A stretch of DNA of 40,979 bases from Bacteroidales bacterium (GTDB taxonomy: Bacteria > Bacteroidota > Bacteroidia > Bacteroidales > F082). How positions within the stretch are numbered: position 1 is the stretch's first letter; each line of letters starts with the position of its first letter. Positions 33,968 to 40,979 of this stretch are shown in pieces. A program made the position numbers and the translations under genes. The notes below the pieces were generated by a model. It was not told the origin of the DNA. It searched no databases and was given only the letters and a program-made list of their open reading frames with translations. The stretch is taken from positions 1 through 40,979 of the forward strand of contig JACCQN010000031.1 in the NCBI GenBank assembly GCA_015709215.1, given 5' to 3'.

Positions 33968-35539
33968 TTATTGTTTAATCACAACTTCTTTTGCAACTAT
34001 TTGATTTCCGTCATAAATACTGATCAAATAACTTCCCGAATCAAGATTGCTATCAAGCCTCAGACTGTAATTTTCTGAATTTAGCTTACCATTAAAGATA
34101 ACCTGTCCCAGTTTATTTGTAATGGTTATACTTAACTGATTTTCATTGCTCTGAGGAATTTCAATGGTAATCAAATCAATGAATGGATTTGGAAAAACTT
34201 TAATACTTTCCATTTCCTGTTGATCTGCAATACCCACATAAAAATCATCCAATTGCACAATCAATTCAGTTATTTCGCCATTAATCAGTTCCACATCGCG
34301 GATGGTATCTGAGCTGTATCCATTTGCCGAAACAAGCACATCAAAAGTACCGCTAAGTAAAGTTCCAAATTCAAATCCCCCTGCAAAATTTGTCTGAGTT
34401 TCCAAATCCGTTTCCAATACTTTCACCATCGCATTAAAGATTGGGCTATTTGTTGATATATCTCTAACTGCACCAGAAAGATAAGCAGCTCTTTGATAGT
34501 CAATTTCCAGCACAAAAAGACCTTCTTCAATATCGCTGGCCAGAATTAATCCGCTTGGTAAAAATGGATAAGCACCCCAGCTTCCATTAAAACCGTCACC
34601 GGAAAATGGAGAGGTGTCAAAATTGGCTACTTCAAAAAGTCTGTCGGGATATTTGGCATCGTGAACAACAATACCATCGCGGTAATATGAAGTGACAAGA
34701 TAATCATTGAAAACATGAACGTTATGTGGAATTACATTATTTCCATTACTTGTTTTTACCCGGTCAACTTCGTACATATTTGAAGGATCAACCACATTAT
34801 ACGCTCCGATAAAACCACCTGTAACTTCATCTGTAGTAAACACATGTGTGCCATCATCCGAAACCCATGCGTTATGCGTAAACTGTGAAGGTGTACTCAC
34901 AGAACCCATCAAAATTGGGTTTGAGGGATCTGAAACATCTATCGGTGTGAGCAAGCCCTGATAGAGCGCACTCCCCCAGAGCGTATCACCACGCACCATG
35001 CCATCATGAAAATAATAAGTGTTGTATCGACCTAACTCCACCGGATTCATGGGATCTTGGGTAAGATCACAAATGATAGCTCCTCCATTACCATTGTTGG
35101 ACCCAAAGATATAAAGTTTCCCGAATTCGTCAATATACAGATTATGAATAGTTTGAAACGGATATATATCGCCCGTGAAATTTGTTGTGGAGGTAATCGG
35201 CCCTTCCGGTAGCGGACTCAGGTCAACGATATAAACGCCTCCACCGCTTTCGTTAGACACATAGGCATAGTCGCCCCAGGTTTTGATATCGCGCCAGATT
35301 GAATTTGAGCCTGAGCCAAAAAAAACTTCTTCGGGATTGGAAGGATCTTCCAGCGAAACAACCGACAAACCATTGTAAACACCAACAAGAGCATATTCAA
35401 TTCCGGTTTCGTCAACATAGCCCCAAACATCGCTAAGATTTTGATTATAAGATTTTTGACCTACTAATGACATATTTAACTGACCAAAAGTAGCTATTGT
35501 TAAAAGGAAAACTGGCAGAAAGAGTAAGCGTTTTTTCAT
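33968..35539 (-). CDS. Choice-of-anchor B family secreted protein with carboxypeptidase-regulatory-like domain and T9SS domain
   Basis: A 523-residue secreted protein with a signal peptide ending near TFGQ. Residues 25-350 show LVIVD-type propeller repeats as in choice-of-anchor B proteins (GLSVVSLEDPSNPEEVFFG, YAYVSNESGGGVYIVDLS, PIDVSDPSNPILMG). A carboxypeptidase-regulatory-like fold follows at about 350-430 (GAVRDISTNSPIFNAMV...). Residues 443-523 form a type A T9SS domain (KVFPNPFIDLITIEIP ... GSYLISIYDG). The function is unknown; surface adhesion or binding is possible. The gene converges on the VCBS gene with a shared terminator. Confidence 0.85.
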   Translation of the reverse strand: MKKRLLFLPVFLLTIATFGQLNMSLVGQKSYNQNLSDVWGYVDETGIEYALVGVYNGLSVVSLEDPSNPEEVFFGSGSNSIWRDIKTWGDYAYVSNESGGGVYIVDLSPLPEGPITSTTNFTGDIYPFQTIHNLYIDEFGKLYIFGSNNGNGGAIICDLTQDPMNPVELGRYNTYYFHDGMVRGDTLWGSALYQGLLTPIDVSDPSNPILMGSVSTPSQFTHNAWVSDDGTHVFTTDEVTGGFIGAYNVVDPSNMYEVDRVKTSNGNNVIPHNVHVFNDYLVTSYYRDGIVVHDAKYPDRLFEVANFDTSPFSGDGFNGSWGAYPFLPSGLILASDIEEGLFVLEIDYQRAAYLSGAVRDISTNSPIFNAMVKVLETDLETQTNFAGGFEFGTLLSGTFDVLVSANGYSSDTIRDVELINGEITELIVQLDDFYVGIADQQEMESIKVFPNPFIDLITIEIPQSNENQLSITITNKLGQVIFNGKLNSENYSLRLDSNLDSGSYLISIYDGNQIVAKEVVIKQ

Positions 35540-35671
35540 ATTCCAAGCTGAGGTAATTAATAAGGGTTAAAACAGCAAATAAAACCTAATTGTTCAACTT
35601 AGTGCTGAAACAAGGTTTTTGGTAGAATTATTCTTTAAAAAAATAAGTGCTAAATGCTTTATATTACCAAA

Positions 35672-35709
35672 AAAACCTGCAGCATAATTTTATTAATGTT
35701 GCAGGTTTT
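35672..35709 (-). terminator. Terminator downstream of the TolB-like lipoprotein gene
   Basis: A 14-bp stem pairs AAAACCTGCAGCAT (35672-35685) with ATGTTGCAGGTTTT (35696-35709), including one G-T pair, around a 10-nt loop. On the minus strand it ends in a T run and follows the stop at 35728. Confidence 0.8.
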
Positions 35710-35727
35710 GTTTATTATAAAATATTG

Positions 35728-36861
35728 TTATTCAATCCAATCGGCAAGAAATATATTAGTGTCATGGGTTCCTTTATTATTTCGGTTGCTGGAAAAAATC
35801 AGTTTTTTGCCATCAAATGAAAACATCGGGAAAGCGTCAAAAGTTTTATCGTGTGTAATCTGGGTAAGCCCGCTACCATCCAAATTGATCATAAAAATAT
35901 TGAAATGGTATCCTCTGTCGGAATGGTGATTGGAGCTGAATACAATTTTTTCGCCGGAAGGATGAAAATAGGGGGCCCAGTTGGCTTTTCCCAGATCTGT
36001 AACCTGAGTAAGGTTTGAACCATCAATATCACACACATAAATTTCCATATTGGTGGGCATTACGAGTCCTTGTTCCAAAAGGCTGCGGTATTCTTCAATT
36101 TCTTCGGTTGTCTTTGGGCGCGATGACCTGAAAACTAGTTTACTGCCATCAGGAGAAAAGAAAGCGCCACCATCGTAACCCAAACCAAAAGTGACTTGTT
36201 TTACATTACTGCCATCGATATCCATGGTGTAGAGCTCCAAATCGCCACTGCGATCGGAAGTGAATACGATTTTATCTCCATTGGGCGAAACGGTAGCTTC
36301 TGCGTCGTATCCCTGGCGATTTGTAAGTGTGTCGATAATATTTCCCTCCATATCAGCAACAAAAATATTGTAATCTTTATAAATTGGCCACACATATTTG
36401 CCATCAGTGCGTGGTGCGGGAACTTGCGGACAGCTGTCATTGCCCATATGTGTCGAAGCAAAAAGGATAGTGGTATCGCCTGGCATAAAATAGCTGCAGG
36501 TTGTTCTTCCCAAGCCGGTGCTGATCATTGGTGGGATTACTTCATCCATCTTAGCTTCATCGAGACGGGTATAAAAAATCTGATCACATTCCAGCGACCA
36601 GGCAGGGTTATTTGATTGAAAAACAATCATTTCGTCATCAAAACTAAAATAAGCTTCTGCATTATCGCCCCCAAAAGTGAGTTGTTTTACGTTGGTCAGA
36701 TTTTTTTCTTCAGGATAGTGCATTACATTACTAACTGCTGCTTCTGCATGGTTGTTGCCGTTTTCGTGTTCGTGATCGTTGCTTTCAGGATTATTGCCCG
36801 AAGGCGAATTGCATGCACTCAATAAAAAGACAAGGTAAACAGGTATCAGAAATTTTTTCAT
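35728..36861 (-). CDS. TolB-like PD40 beta-propeller lipoprotein
   Basis: A 377-residue lipoprotein (LLSACN lipobox, Cys17). After a linker rich in His, Asn and Glu (residues 20-45) it has five or six WD40-like PD40 blades with the TolB pattern, for example SPNGDKIVFTSDRSGDLELYTMDIDGSN, SPDGSKLVFRSSRP and SFDGKKLIFSSNRNNKG. It is a stand-alone relative of TolB rather than TolB itself, because no Tol-Pal genes are nearby and the N-terminal TolB domain is absent. The His-rich linker might bind metal. The gene is monocistronic with a promoter-like box upstream and a terminator downstream. Confidence 0.85.
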   Translation of the reverse strand: MKKFLIPVYLVFLLSACNSPSGNNPESNDHEHENGNNHAEAAVSNVMHYPEEKNLTNVKQLTFGGDNAEAYFSFDDEMIVFQSNNPAWSLECDQIFYTRLDEAKMDEVIPPMISTGLGRTTCSYFMPGDTTILFASTHMGNDSCPQVPAPRTDGKYVWPIYKDYNIFVADMEGNIIDTLTNRQGYDAEATVSPNGDKIVFTSDRSGDLELYTMDIDGSNVKQVTFGLGYDGGAFFSPDGSKLVFRSSRPKTTEEIEEYRSLLEQGLVMPTNMEIYVCDIDGSNLTQVTDLGKANWAPYFHPSGEKIVFSSNHHSDRGYHFNIFMINLDGSGLTQITHDKTFDAFPMFSFDGKKLIFSSNRNNKGTHDTNIFLADWIE

Positions 36862-36888
36862 GTTATTTATAATAATTTTAATTTAGGG

Positions 36889-36896
36889 CAAAATTA
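36889..36896 (-). promoter_or_regulatory. -7 box for the TolB-like lipoprotein gene
   Basis: On the minus strand the sequence TAATTTTG matches TAnnTTTG exactly and lies 27 bp before the ATG at 36861. No -33 TTTG is seen at normal spacing. Confidence 0.45.
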
Positions 36897-36969
36897 CATG
36901 ATAAATCAAGATATCCAGTCAGATTATTTCCTAAAAAAACATTAAAAACAAGCTTAAAACTTCACAAGC

Positions 36970-39780
36970 TTACAACTTCGATTGTATTGCATGGGCCGTA
37001 TGTGTATTATTTTTCATAGAAAGTGTTTCGGGAGTTCCTTCAAAAATCAGATGTCCTCCATTTATTCCTCCTTCCGGACCCAACTCTATTATCCAGTCGG
37101 CTGATTTTATGATATCGGGATGATGTTCGATGACCAAAACACTATGGCCGTTTTCGATTAACGCCTGAAAAGCAATAAGCAGTTTATTGATATCATGAAA
37201 GTGAAGGCCGGTAGTAGGCTCGTCAAAAATGAAAAGTGTGGGTTGTTCAGTAGTGCCTTTCGATAGGAAGAATGCGAGTTTGATACGTTGTGCTTCGCCA
37301 CCGCTCAGTGTGCTGGAAGATTGTCCCAGCTTAAGATACCCAAGACCAACATCTTGCAAAGGCTGTAGTTTGGTGACGATTTTATTGCATTGTGCCTTCG
37401 ACTTATTTGCCTGGCCGAAGAATTCAATTGCTTCATTGATTGTCATATCAAGCACATCAGCAATGTTTTTTCCTTCGAATCGGATGTCTAGCACCTCTTC
37501 TTTGAATCGTTTACCTCCACAAGCTTCGCAAACTAAATAAACATCAGCCATAAACTGCATTTCCACTTTAACGGTGCCTTCTCCCTCGCATTGATCACAG
37601 CGGCCACCGGGCACATTAAAACTAAAAAAACCTGGCTTATAGAATCGCACCTTGGCCAGTTTTTGATCGGCAAAAAGCTGACGGATATCATCATAAGCTT
37701 TTACATAAGTGACAGGATTGGAACGCGATGAACGGCCAATAGGATTCTGATCAATCATTTCTACGCTTCCTATGTTGTTCAAATCGCCTTCCAGGGTTCC
37801 ATAACTGCCTGTTTTTTCGGCATACCCACCTAAATGTTTGCGCAAAGCTGGAAAAAGAATACTGCGTACGAGCGATGATTTACCTGAACCACTTACTCCG
37901 GAAATGATAGTAAGCACATTAAGCGGGAATTTCACGTCGATCTGCTTGAGGTTGTGCTGCGAAGCTCCTTTAATTTCAATATAATTGTGCCATCCTCTAC
38001 GATGCGCCGGAACAGGTATATAAAGTTTACCACTAAGGTATTTTCCCGTGAGGCTTATCGGATGATGCATAATTTCCTTACTGCTGCCCTGAAATATCAA
38101 TTCACCGCCAAGCCTTCCAGCCTCAGGCCCAATATCGATAATCTGATCCGCAGCCAGTATTATTTCTTCGTCATGTTCAACCACGATGACTGTATTACCG
38201 ATATCGCGTAATTTTCTTAATACTTTGATGAGCCTTTGCGTGTCGCGGCTGTGCAGGCCAATACTGGGTTCGTCCAGAATATAAGTGGAACCAACGAGGC
38301 TGCTTCCGAGCGAGGTGGCTAAATTGATGCGTTGCGACTCACCCCCCGAAAGACTGTTGGATAAACGGTTGAGCGTGAGGTAACTAAGGCCTACATCAAG
38401 CAAAAATTGAATGCGGTTGGTGATCTCATTCAACAAGCGTTTGGCAATTTGACGATCAGTTTCATCAAGCTCAATTTCAGAGAAAAAATTGTAAAGCTGA
38501 TCCAATGGCATTAGTACTAGTTCAGAAATGCTTTTGCCGGCTACTTTTACGTAATTGGCGTCTTTTCTCAATCGTGTGCCATTACATTCGGGGCATAGTG
38601 TTTTCCCGCGGTAGCGCGAAAGCATCACGCGATATTGAATTTTATAGGTTTGTTCTTCCAGTTCCTGAAAGAAATCGTTTAAACCCTTAAAATACGCATT
38701 GCCTGTCCAAAGCATTTGTTTTTGTTCTGAAGATAAAGCGTAATAGGGTTTGTGAACCGGAAAATCGAATTTGGGAGCAGTGCGGATGAGCTGGTCTTTC
38801 CACTCGCCCATTTTTTCGCCTTTCCAGCAAGCTATTGCGCCTTCGTAAACAGAAAGACCTTTGTTTGGAATAACCAAATCTTCATCAATCCCGATGATGC
38901 TGCCAAAGCCTTCGCATCGTTTGCAGGCTCCATAAGGATTATTAAACGTAAACATATTCACGCTTGGTTCTTCAAACTGAATTCCATCCGCGGTGAAGCT
39001 GGAAGAAAAAAGCTCACGACCTTGCCTTTCAGGCGTTTTATAATCGATCAAACACTGATCTTTTCCTTCGTAAAATGCTGTTTGCACAGAGTCGGCAATG
39101 CGGGCAGCCAAATCTGAATCATTCGCATTAACGATAAGTCTGTCAATGACAATAAATACCTCATCAGCTTTGCGAATAGCTTTGTTTTCAATGGCTTCTT
39201 CGATTCGTTTCACCTCGCTTCCCATCATGCAACGACTGAAACCTTGTTGCATTAGAATGCCTAATTGCTGAATAATTGTACGTTTTGGAGGTAATATTAA
39301 AGGTGATAAAACCAGTATCTGGCTTTCAACGGGAAGCGACAGCACAAAATTAACTACATCACCAACCCGATGTCGTTTTACCAGTTTGCCCGAAAGTGGC
39401 GAATAGGTTTTGCCAATGCGGGCGAACAAAAGTTTAAGGTATTCGTATATTTCAGTTGTTGTGCCAACAGTCGATCGCGGGTTTCGGCTGTTCACTTTTT
39501 GTTCGATGGCAATGGCAGGCGAAATACCCTTAATATAATCCACATCAGGTTTGTTCATACGGCCCAAAAACTGGCGCGCATAGGAGCTCAGGCTTTCCAC
39601 ATAGCGGCGTTGTCCTTCGGCATACAAGGTGTCGAATGCTAGCGACGACTTGCCCGAACCTGAAACGCCCGTGATCACGACAAGTTTATTTTTTGGAATG
39701 TGCAGACTAATATTTTTGAGATTATTAACTTTTGCGCCTTGAATATGAATGCTTTGCTGTTGTGTGAGCGTTTTTGACAT
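36970..39780 (-). CDS. uvrA: Excinuclease ABC subunit A (UvrA)
   Basis: A 936-residue nucleotide excision repair ATPase that recognises damage with UvrB. Two ABC modules are complete: Walker A motifs GVSGSGKSS at 38-46 and 628-636, signatures LSGGESQRI at 477-485 and LSGGEAQRI at 825-833, and Walker [11 protein letters not shown] at 501-510 and FDEPTTGLH at 852-860. Zinc ligands are CKRC (286/289) with CPEC (396/399), and CDQC (728/731) with CEAC (751/754). The length is normal. uvrB and uvrC are not in the window. The gene begins next to a divergent ECF sigma factor gene 279 bp away. Confidence 0.97.
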   Translation of the reverse strand: MSKTLTQQQSIHIQGAKVNNLKNISLHIPKNKLVVITGVSGSGKSSLAFDTLYAEGQRRYVESLSSYARQFLGRMNKPDVDYIKGISPAIAIEQKVNSRNPRSTVGTTTEIYEYLKLLFARIGKTYSPLSGKLVKRHRVGDVVNFVLSLPVESQILVLSPLILPPKRTIIQQLGILMQQGFSRCMMGSEVKRIEEAIENKAIRKADEVFIVIDRLIVNANDSDLAARIADSVQTAFYEGKDQCLIDYKTPERQGRELFSSSFTADGIQFEEPSVNMFTFNNPYGACKRCEGFGSIIGIDEDLVIPNKGLSVYEGAIACWKGEKMGEWKDQLIRTAPKFDFPVHKPYYALSSEQKQMLWTGNAYFKGLNDFFQELEEQTYKIQYRVMLSRYRGKTLCPECNGTRLRKDANYVKVAGKSISELVLMPLDQLYNFFSEIELDETDRQIAKRLLNEITNRIQFLLDVGLSYLTLNRLSNSLSGGESQRINLATSLGSSLVGSTYILDEPSIGLHSRDTQRLIKVLRKLRDIGNTVIVVEHDEEIILAADQIIDIGPEAGRLGGELIFQGSSKEIMHHPISLTGKYLSGKLYIPVPAHRRGWHNYIEIKGASQHNLKQIDVKFPLNVLTIISGVSGSGKSSLVRSILFPALRKHLGGYAEKTGSYGTLEGDLNNIGSVEMIDQNPIGRSSRSNPVTYVKAYDDIRQLFADQKLAKVRFYKPGFFSFNVPGGRCDQCEGEGTVKVEMQFMADVYLVCEACGGKRFKEEVLDIRFEGKNIADVLDMTINEAIEFFGQANKSKAQCNKIVTKLQPLQDVGLGYLKLGQSSSTLSGGEAQRIKLAFFLSKGTTEQPTLFIFDEPTTGLHFHDINKLLIAFQALIENGHSVLVIEHHPDIIKSADWIIELGPEGGINGGHLIFEGTPETLSMKNNTHTAHAIQSKL

Positions 39781-39913
39781 GCTGTGGAAAAAATTTTTGC
39801 GAAATTACCAATTAATTAAAGATAAACTTAGCTAGGGTATATTTCGACTAATGAAAGTGAGATAGAATTTTTGGCAAAATTATTGAGTGATCCTAAAAAA
39901 AAATTGTTCACAT

Positions 39914-39944
39914 CTTGCATTTTTTAAATCTATCCGTATATTTG
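39914..39944 (+). promoter_or_regulatory. Probable promoter of the ECF sigma factor gene
   Basis: A TTG at 39915-39917 and an exact TATATTTG at 39937-39944 are separated by 19 bp, the spacing expected for the Bacteroidota -33/-7 promoter. It predicts a 5' leader of about 110 nt before the ATG at 40060. This is the best promoter match in the window. Confidence 0.6.
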
Positions 39945-39994
39945 CGGTAACAATTGCAACATATTGTTGTTATAAAAGAGTAAATTTAAAATCT

Positions 39995-40059
39995 AAGGAG
40001 GATCAATATAGCGATAACTTTTACCCTTTAAACTTATAACTGAAAATAAGGGAGGCTCT
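39995..40059 (+). promoter_or_regulatory. Leader of the sigma gene with two purine-rich SD-like sites
   Basis: A strong AAGGAGG is near 39995-40001, about 60 nt before the start and followed by no ATG, GTG or TTG at normal spacing. A second GGGAGG at 40050-40055 is correctly placed before the ATG at 40060. The first site could stand for a translation standby site, a lost leader peptide or chance. Confidence 0.4.
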
Positions 40060-40647
40060 ATGAATGCATTAGAATGCACTGATAAAGAGCTGGTTGAAAG
40101 TTATCGTAAAGGTAATCATGCCAGTTTTGAATTATTGATCAATCGTCATCAAACAAGAATTTTTTCTTACATCATGATGCTTGTCAAGGACAGGCAACTT
40201 GCTGATGATATTTTTCAGGACACTTTTATTAAGATAATCCGCACCATAAAAAATGGCACATACAAGGAAGAAGGTAAGTTTATTCAATGGGCTATGCGGA
40301 TTGCTCATAATCTGATTATCGATCATTTTCGCAAATCCAAGCGGATTCCATACACGGATGTGCAAAATGATAATTATGATTTTATGGAAAATATTGGTTT
40401 GGCCGACCCATCTGTCGAGCAGCAAATGATCACCGATCAGATTCATGAAGACCTGAGGCAGCTCATCACCTTCTTGCCTGATGAGCAGCGTGAGGTACTT
40501 TATTTGCGTTTGTATGCCGAGATGAGTTTCAAGGATATTGCTGAACTCACTAATGTTAGCATTAATACAGCTTTGGGCAGGATGCGCTACGCTCTGATCA
40601 ATATGCGCAAGATGATCACTGAAAAGAATTTGATCCTGACGCAATAA
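40060..40647 (+). CDS. RNA polymerase sigma-70 factor, ECF subfamily
   Basis: A 195-residue ECF sigma factor. Region 2 spans about 10-95: YRKGNHASFELLINRH, ADDIFQDTFIKII (the core-binding helix) and RIAHNLIIDHFRKSKR. Region 4 spans about 135-185 with LPDEQREVLYLRLYAEMSFKDIAELTNVSINTALGRMRYA, a helix-turn-helix for the -35 element. Length and layout are complete. No anti-sigma factor with a FecR or membrane domain is adjacent; the next gene encodes a 68-residue soluble protein. It has its own promoter and an SD-like GGGAGG before the ATG. Confidence 0.93.
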   Translation: MNALECTDKELVESYRKGNHASFELLINRHQTRIFSYIMMLVKDRQLADDIFQDTFIKIIRTIKNGTYKEEGKFIQWAMRIAHNLIIDHFRKSKRIPYTDVQNDNYDFMENIGLADPSVEQQMITDQIHEDLRQLITFLPDEQREVLYLRLYAEMSFKDIAELTNVSINTALGRMRYALINMRKMITEKNLILTQ

Positions 40648-40720
40648 ATTTTTTAGCCAAAATAATAAATTGTCAAGTGATTGCGTTTGTTAGGACAGTA
40701 ATAAAAACCAGTTACTGCCT

Positions 40721-40927
40721 ATGAACAAAAACTTTACACCAAACGCATGTTCCAATCCCATAGATTGCCAGAAAGAAAGCCTGGAAGAGCACCTCATAAA
40801 AATTATGAAAGATGCTTCAGTTAACAGACCTTCAGCAAATAAAGTTCGATTTTTAGCAGCCTATGCCGCAGCACTTAATTGTTGCAAAAGTCGTATGGCA
40901 GGAGATTTGGAACTGGTGATGAACTAA
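40721..40927 (+). CDS. Small protein downstream of the ECF sigma factor, unknown function
   Basis: A 68-residue polar protein with four cysteines (Cys9, Cys16 and the pair in LNCCKSR). A predicted amphipathic helix begins ESLEEHLIKIMKDA. No signal peptide or membrane segment is seen. The gene lies 73 bp after the sigma factor gene on the same strand, and a weak hairpin pairing ACGCAAT (40639-40645) with ATTGCGT (40680-40686) lies between them. It could be a small regulator of the sigma factor. It does not resemble a classical anti-sigma domain, so that role is only a suggestion. Confidence 0.6.
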   Translation: MNKNFTPNACSNPIDCQKESLEEHLIKIMKDASVNRPSANKVRFLAAYAAALNCCKSRMAGDLELVMN

Positions 40928-40979
40928 TTAGAGTCTGTCTTTAAAGTTAAATTATCAACAATATCAAGGGATTCAGTGC

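Noticed and set aside
35581-35619. Hairpin AAAACCT/AGGTTTT upstream of the choice-of-anchor B gene
   Set aside because: Only 7 bp, A/T-rich, with a 25-nt loop; too weak to call next to the much stronger stem at 35672-35709.
38752-39117. 121-codon ORF opposite uvrA
   Set aside because: uvrA is complete with all motifs on the other strand; the overlap is a shadow frame.

Overview
The window looks like chromosomal DNA of a member of the Bacteroidota (probably class Bacteroidia). Evidence: three secreted proteins carry C-terminal type IX secretion (T9SS) sorting domains; there is a PorV/PorQ-type barrel, a DnaE fused to an N-terminal DEDDh exonuclease, split transketolase subunits, and several boxes matching the Bacteroidota -7 promoter consensus TAnnTTTG. 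No rRNA, tRNA or CRISPR array was recognised.

Layout. 1-280: a cut-off small AbrB/SpoVT-like gene with a repeated upstream motif, then a 22-bp palindrome. 280-3609: yqgE, divergent from a murL-murD2 pair that predicts the alternative L-glutamate route to D-Glu in peptidoglycan. 3958-10420: a forward run of rsmE, a DUF4159 protein, a large T9SS papain-like protease and an AlgX/AlgJ-like SGNH protein. 10422-12726 (minus): the two transketolase halves and a DUF456 membrane protein. 12922-18685: the replicative DNA polymerase III alpha subunit with fused proofreading exonuclease, thioredoxin and a DUF58 protein. 18806-21368: an AT-rich accessory patch with a cysteine-rich lipoprotein, a decayed IS4-family element and a small membrane ORF whose stop codon lies in the IS end. 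21379-24370 (minus): a helix-hairpin-helix/beta-barrel protein and a PorV/PorQ-like barrel. 24444-25115: DUF2461.

25116-26005 is the most unusual stretch: 890 bp without a convincing gene, holding four direct copies of a ~100-bp element. Each copy has a nearly invariant 28-nt leader, a hairpin of about 9-13 bp, and in three or four copies a T-rich tail; each is preceded by a -7-like box. The simplest reading is four tandem paralogous small RNAs. They lie just downstream of a LexA-like XRE/S24 self-cleaving regulator, which is divergent from a second, exonuclease-less DnaE of the damage-inducible type.

30106-40927: DUF1801 protein, di-heme cytochrome-c peroxidase lipoprotein, a T9SS FG-GAP/VCBS protein, a convergent T9SS choice-of-anchor B protein, a TolB-like propeller lipoprotein, UvrA, and an ECF sigma factor with a small downstream protein. 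UvrA, the S24 regulator and the second DnaE make a DNA-repair theme, but they are not one operon.

All calls come from reading the sequence and from memory of protein families; no database search was run.
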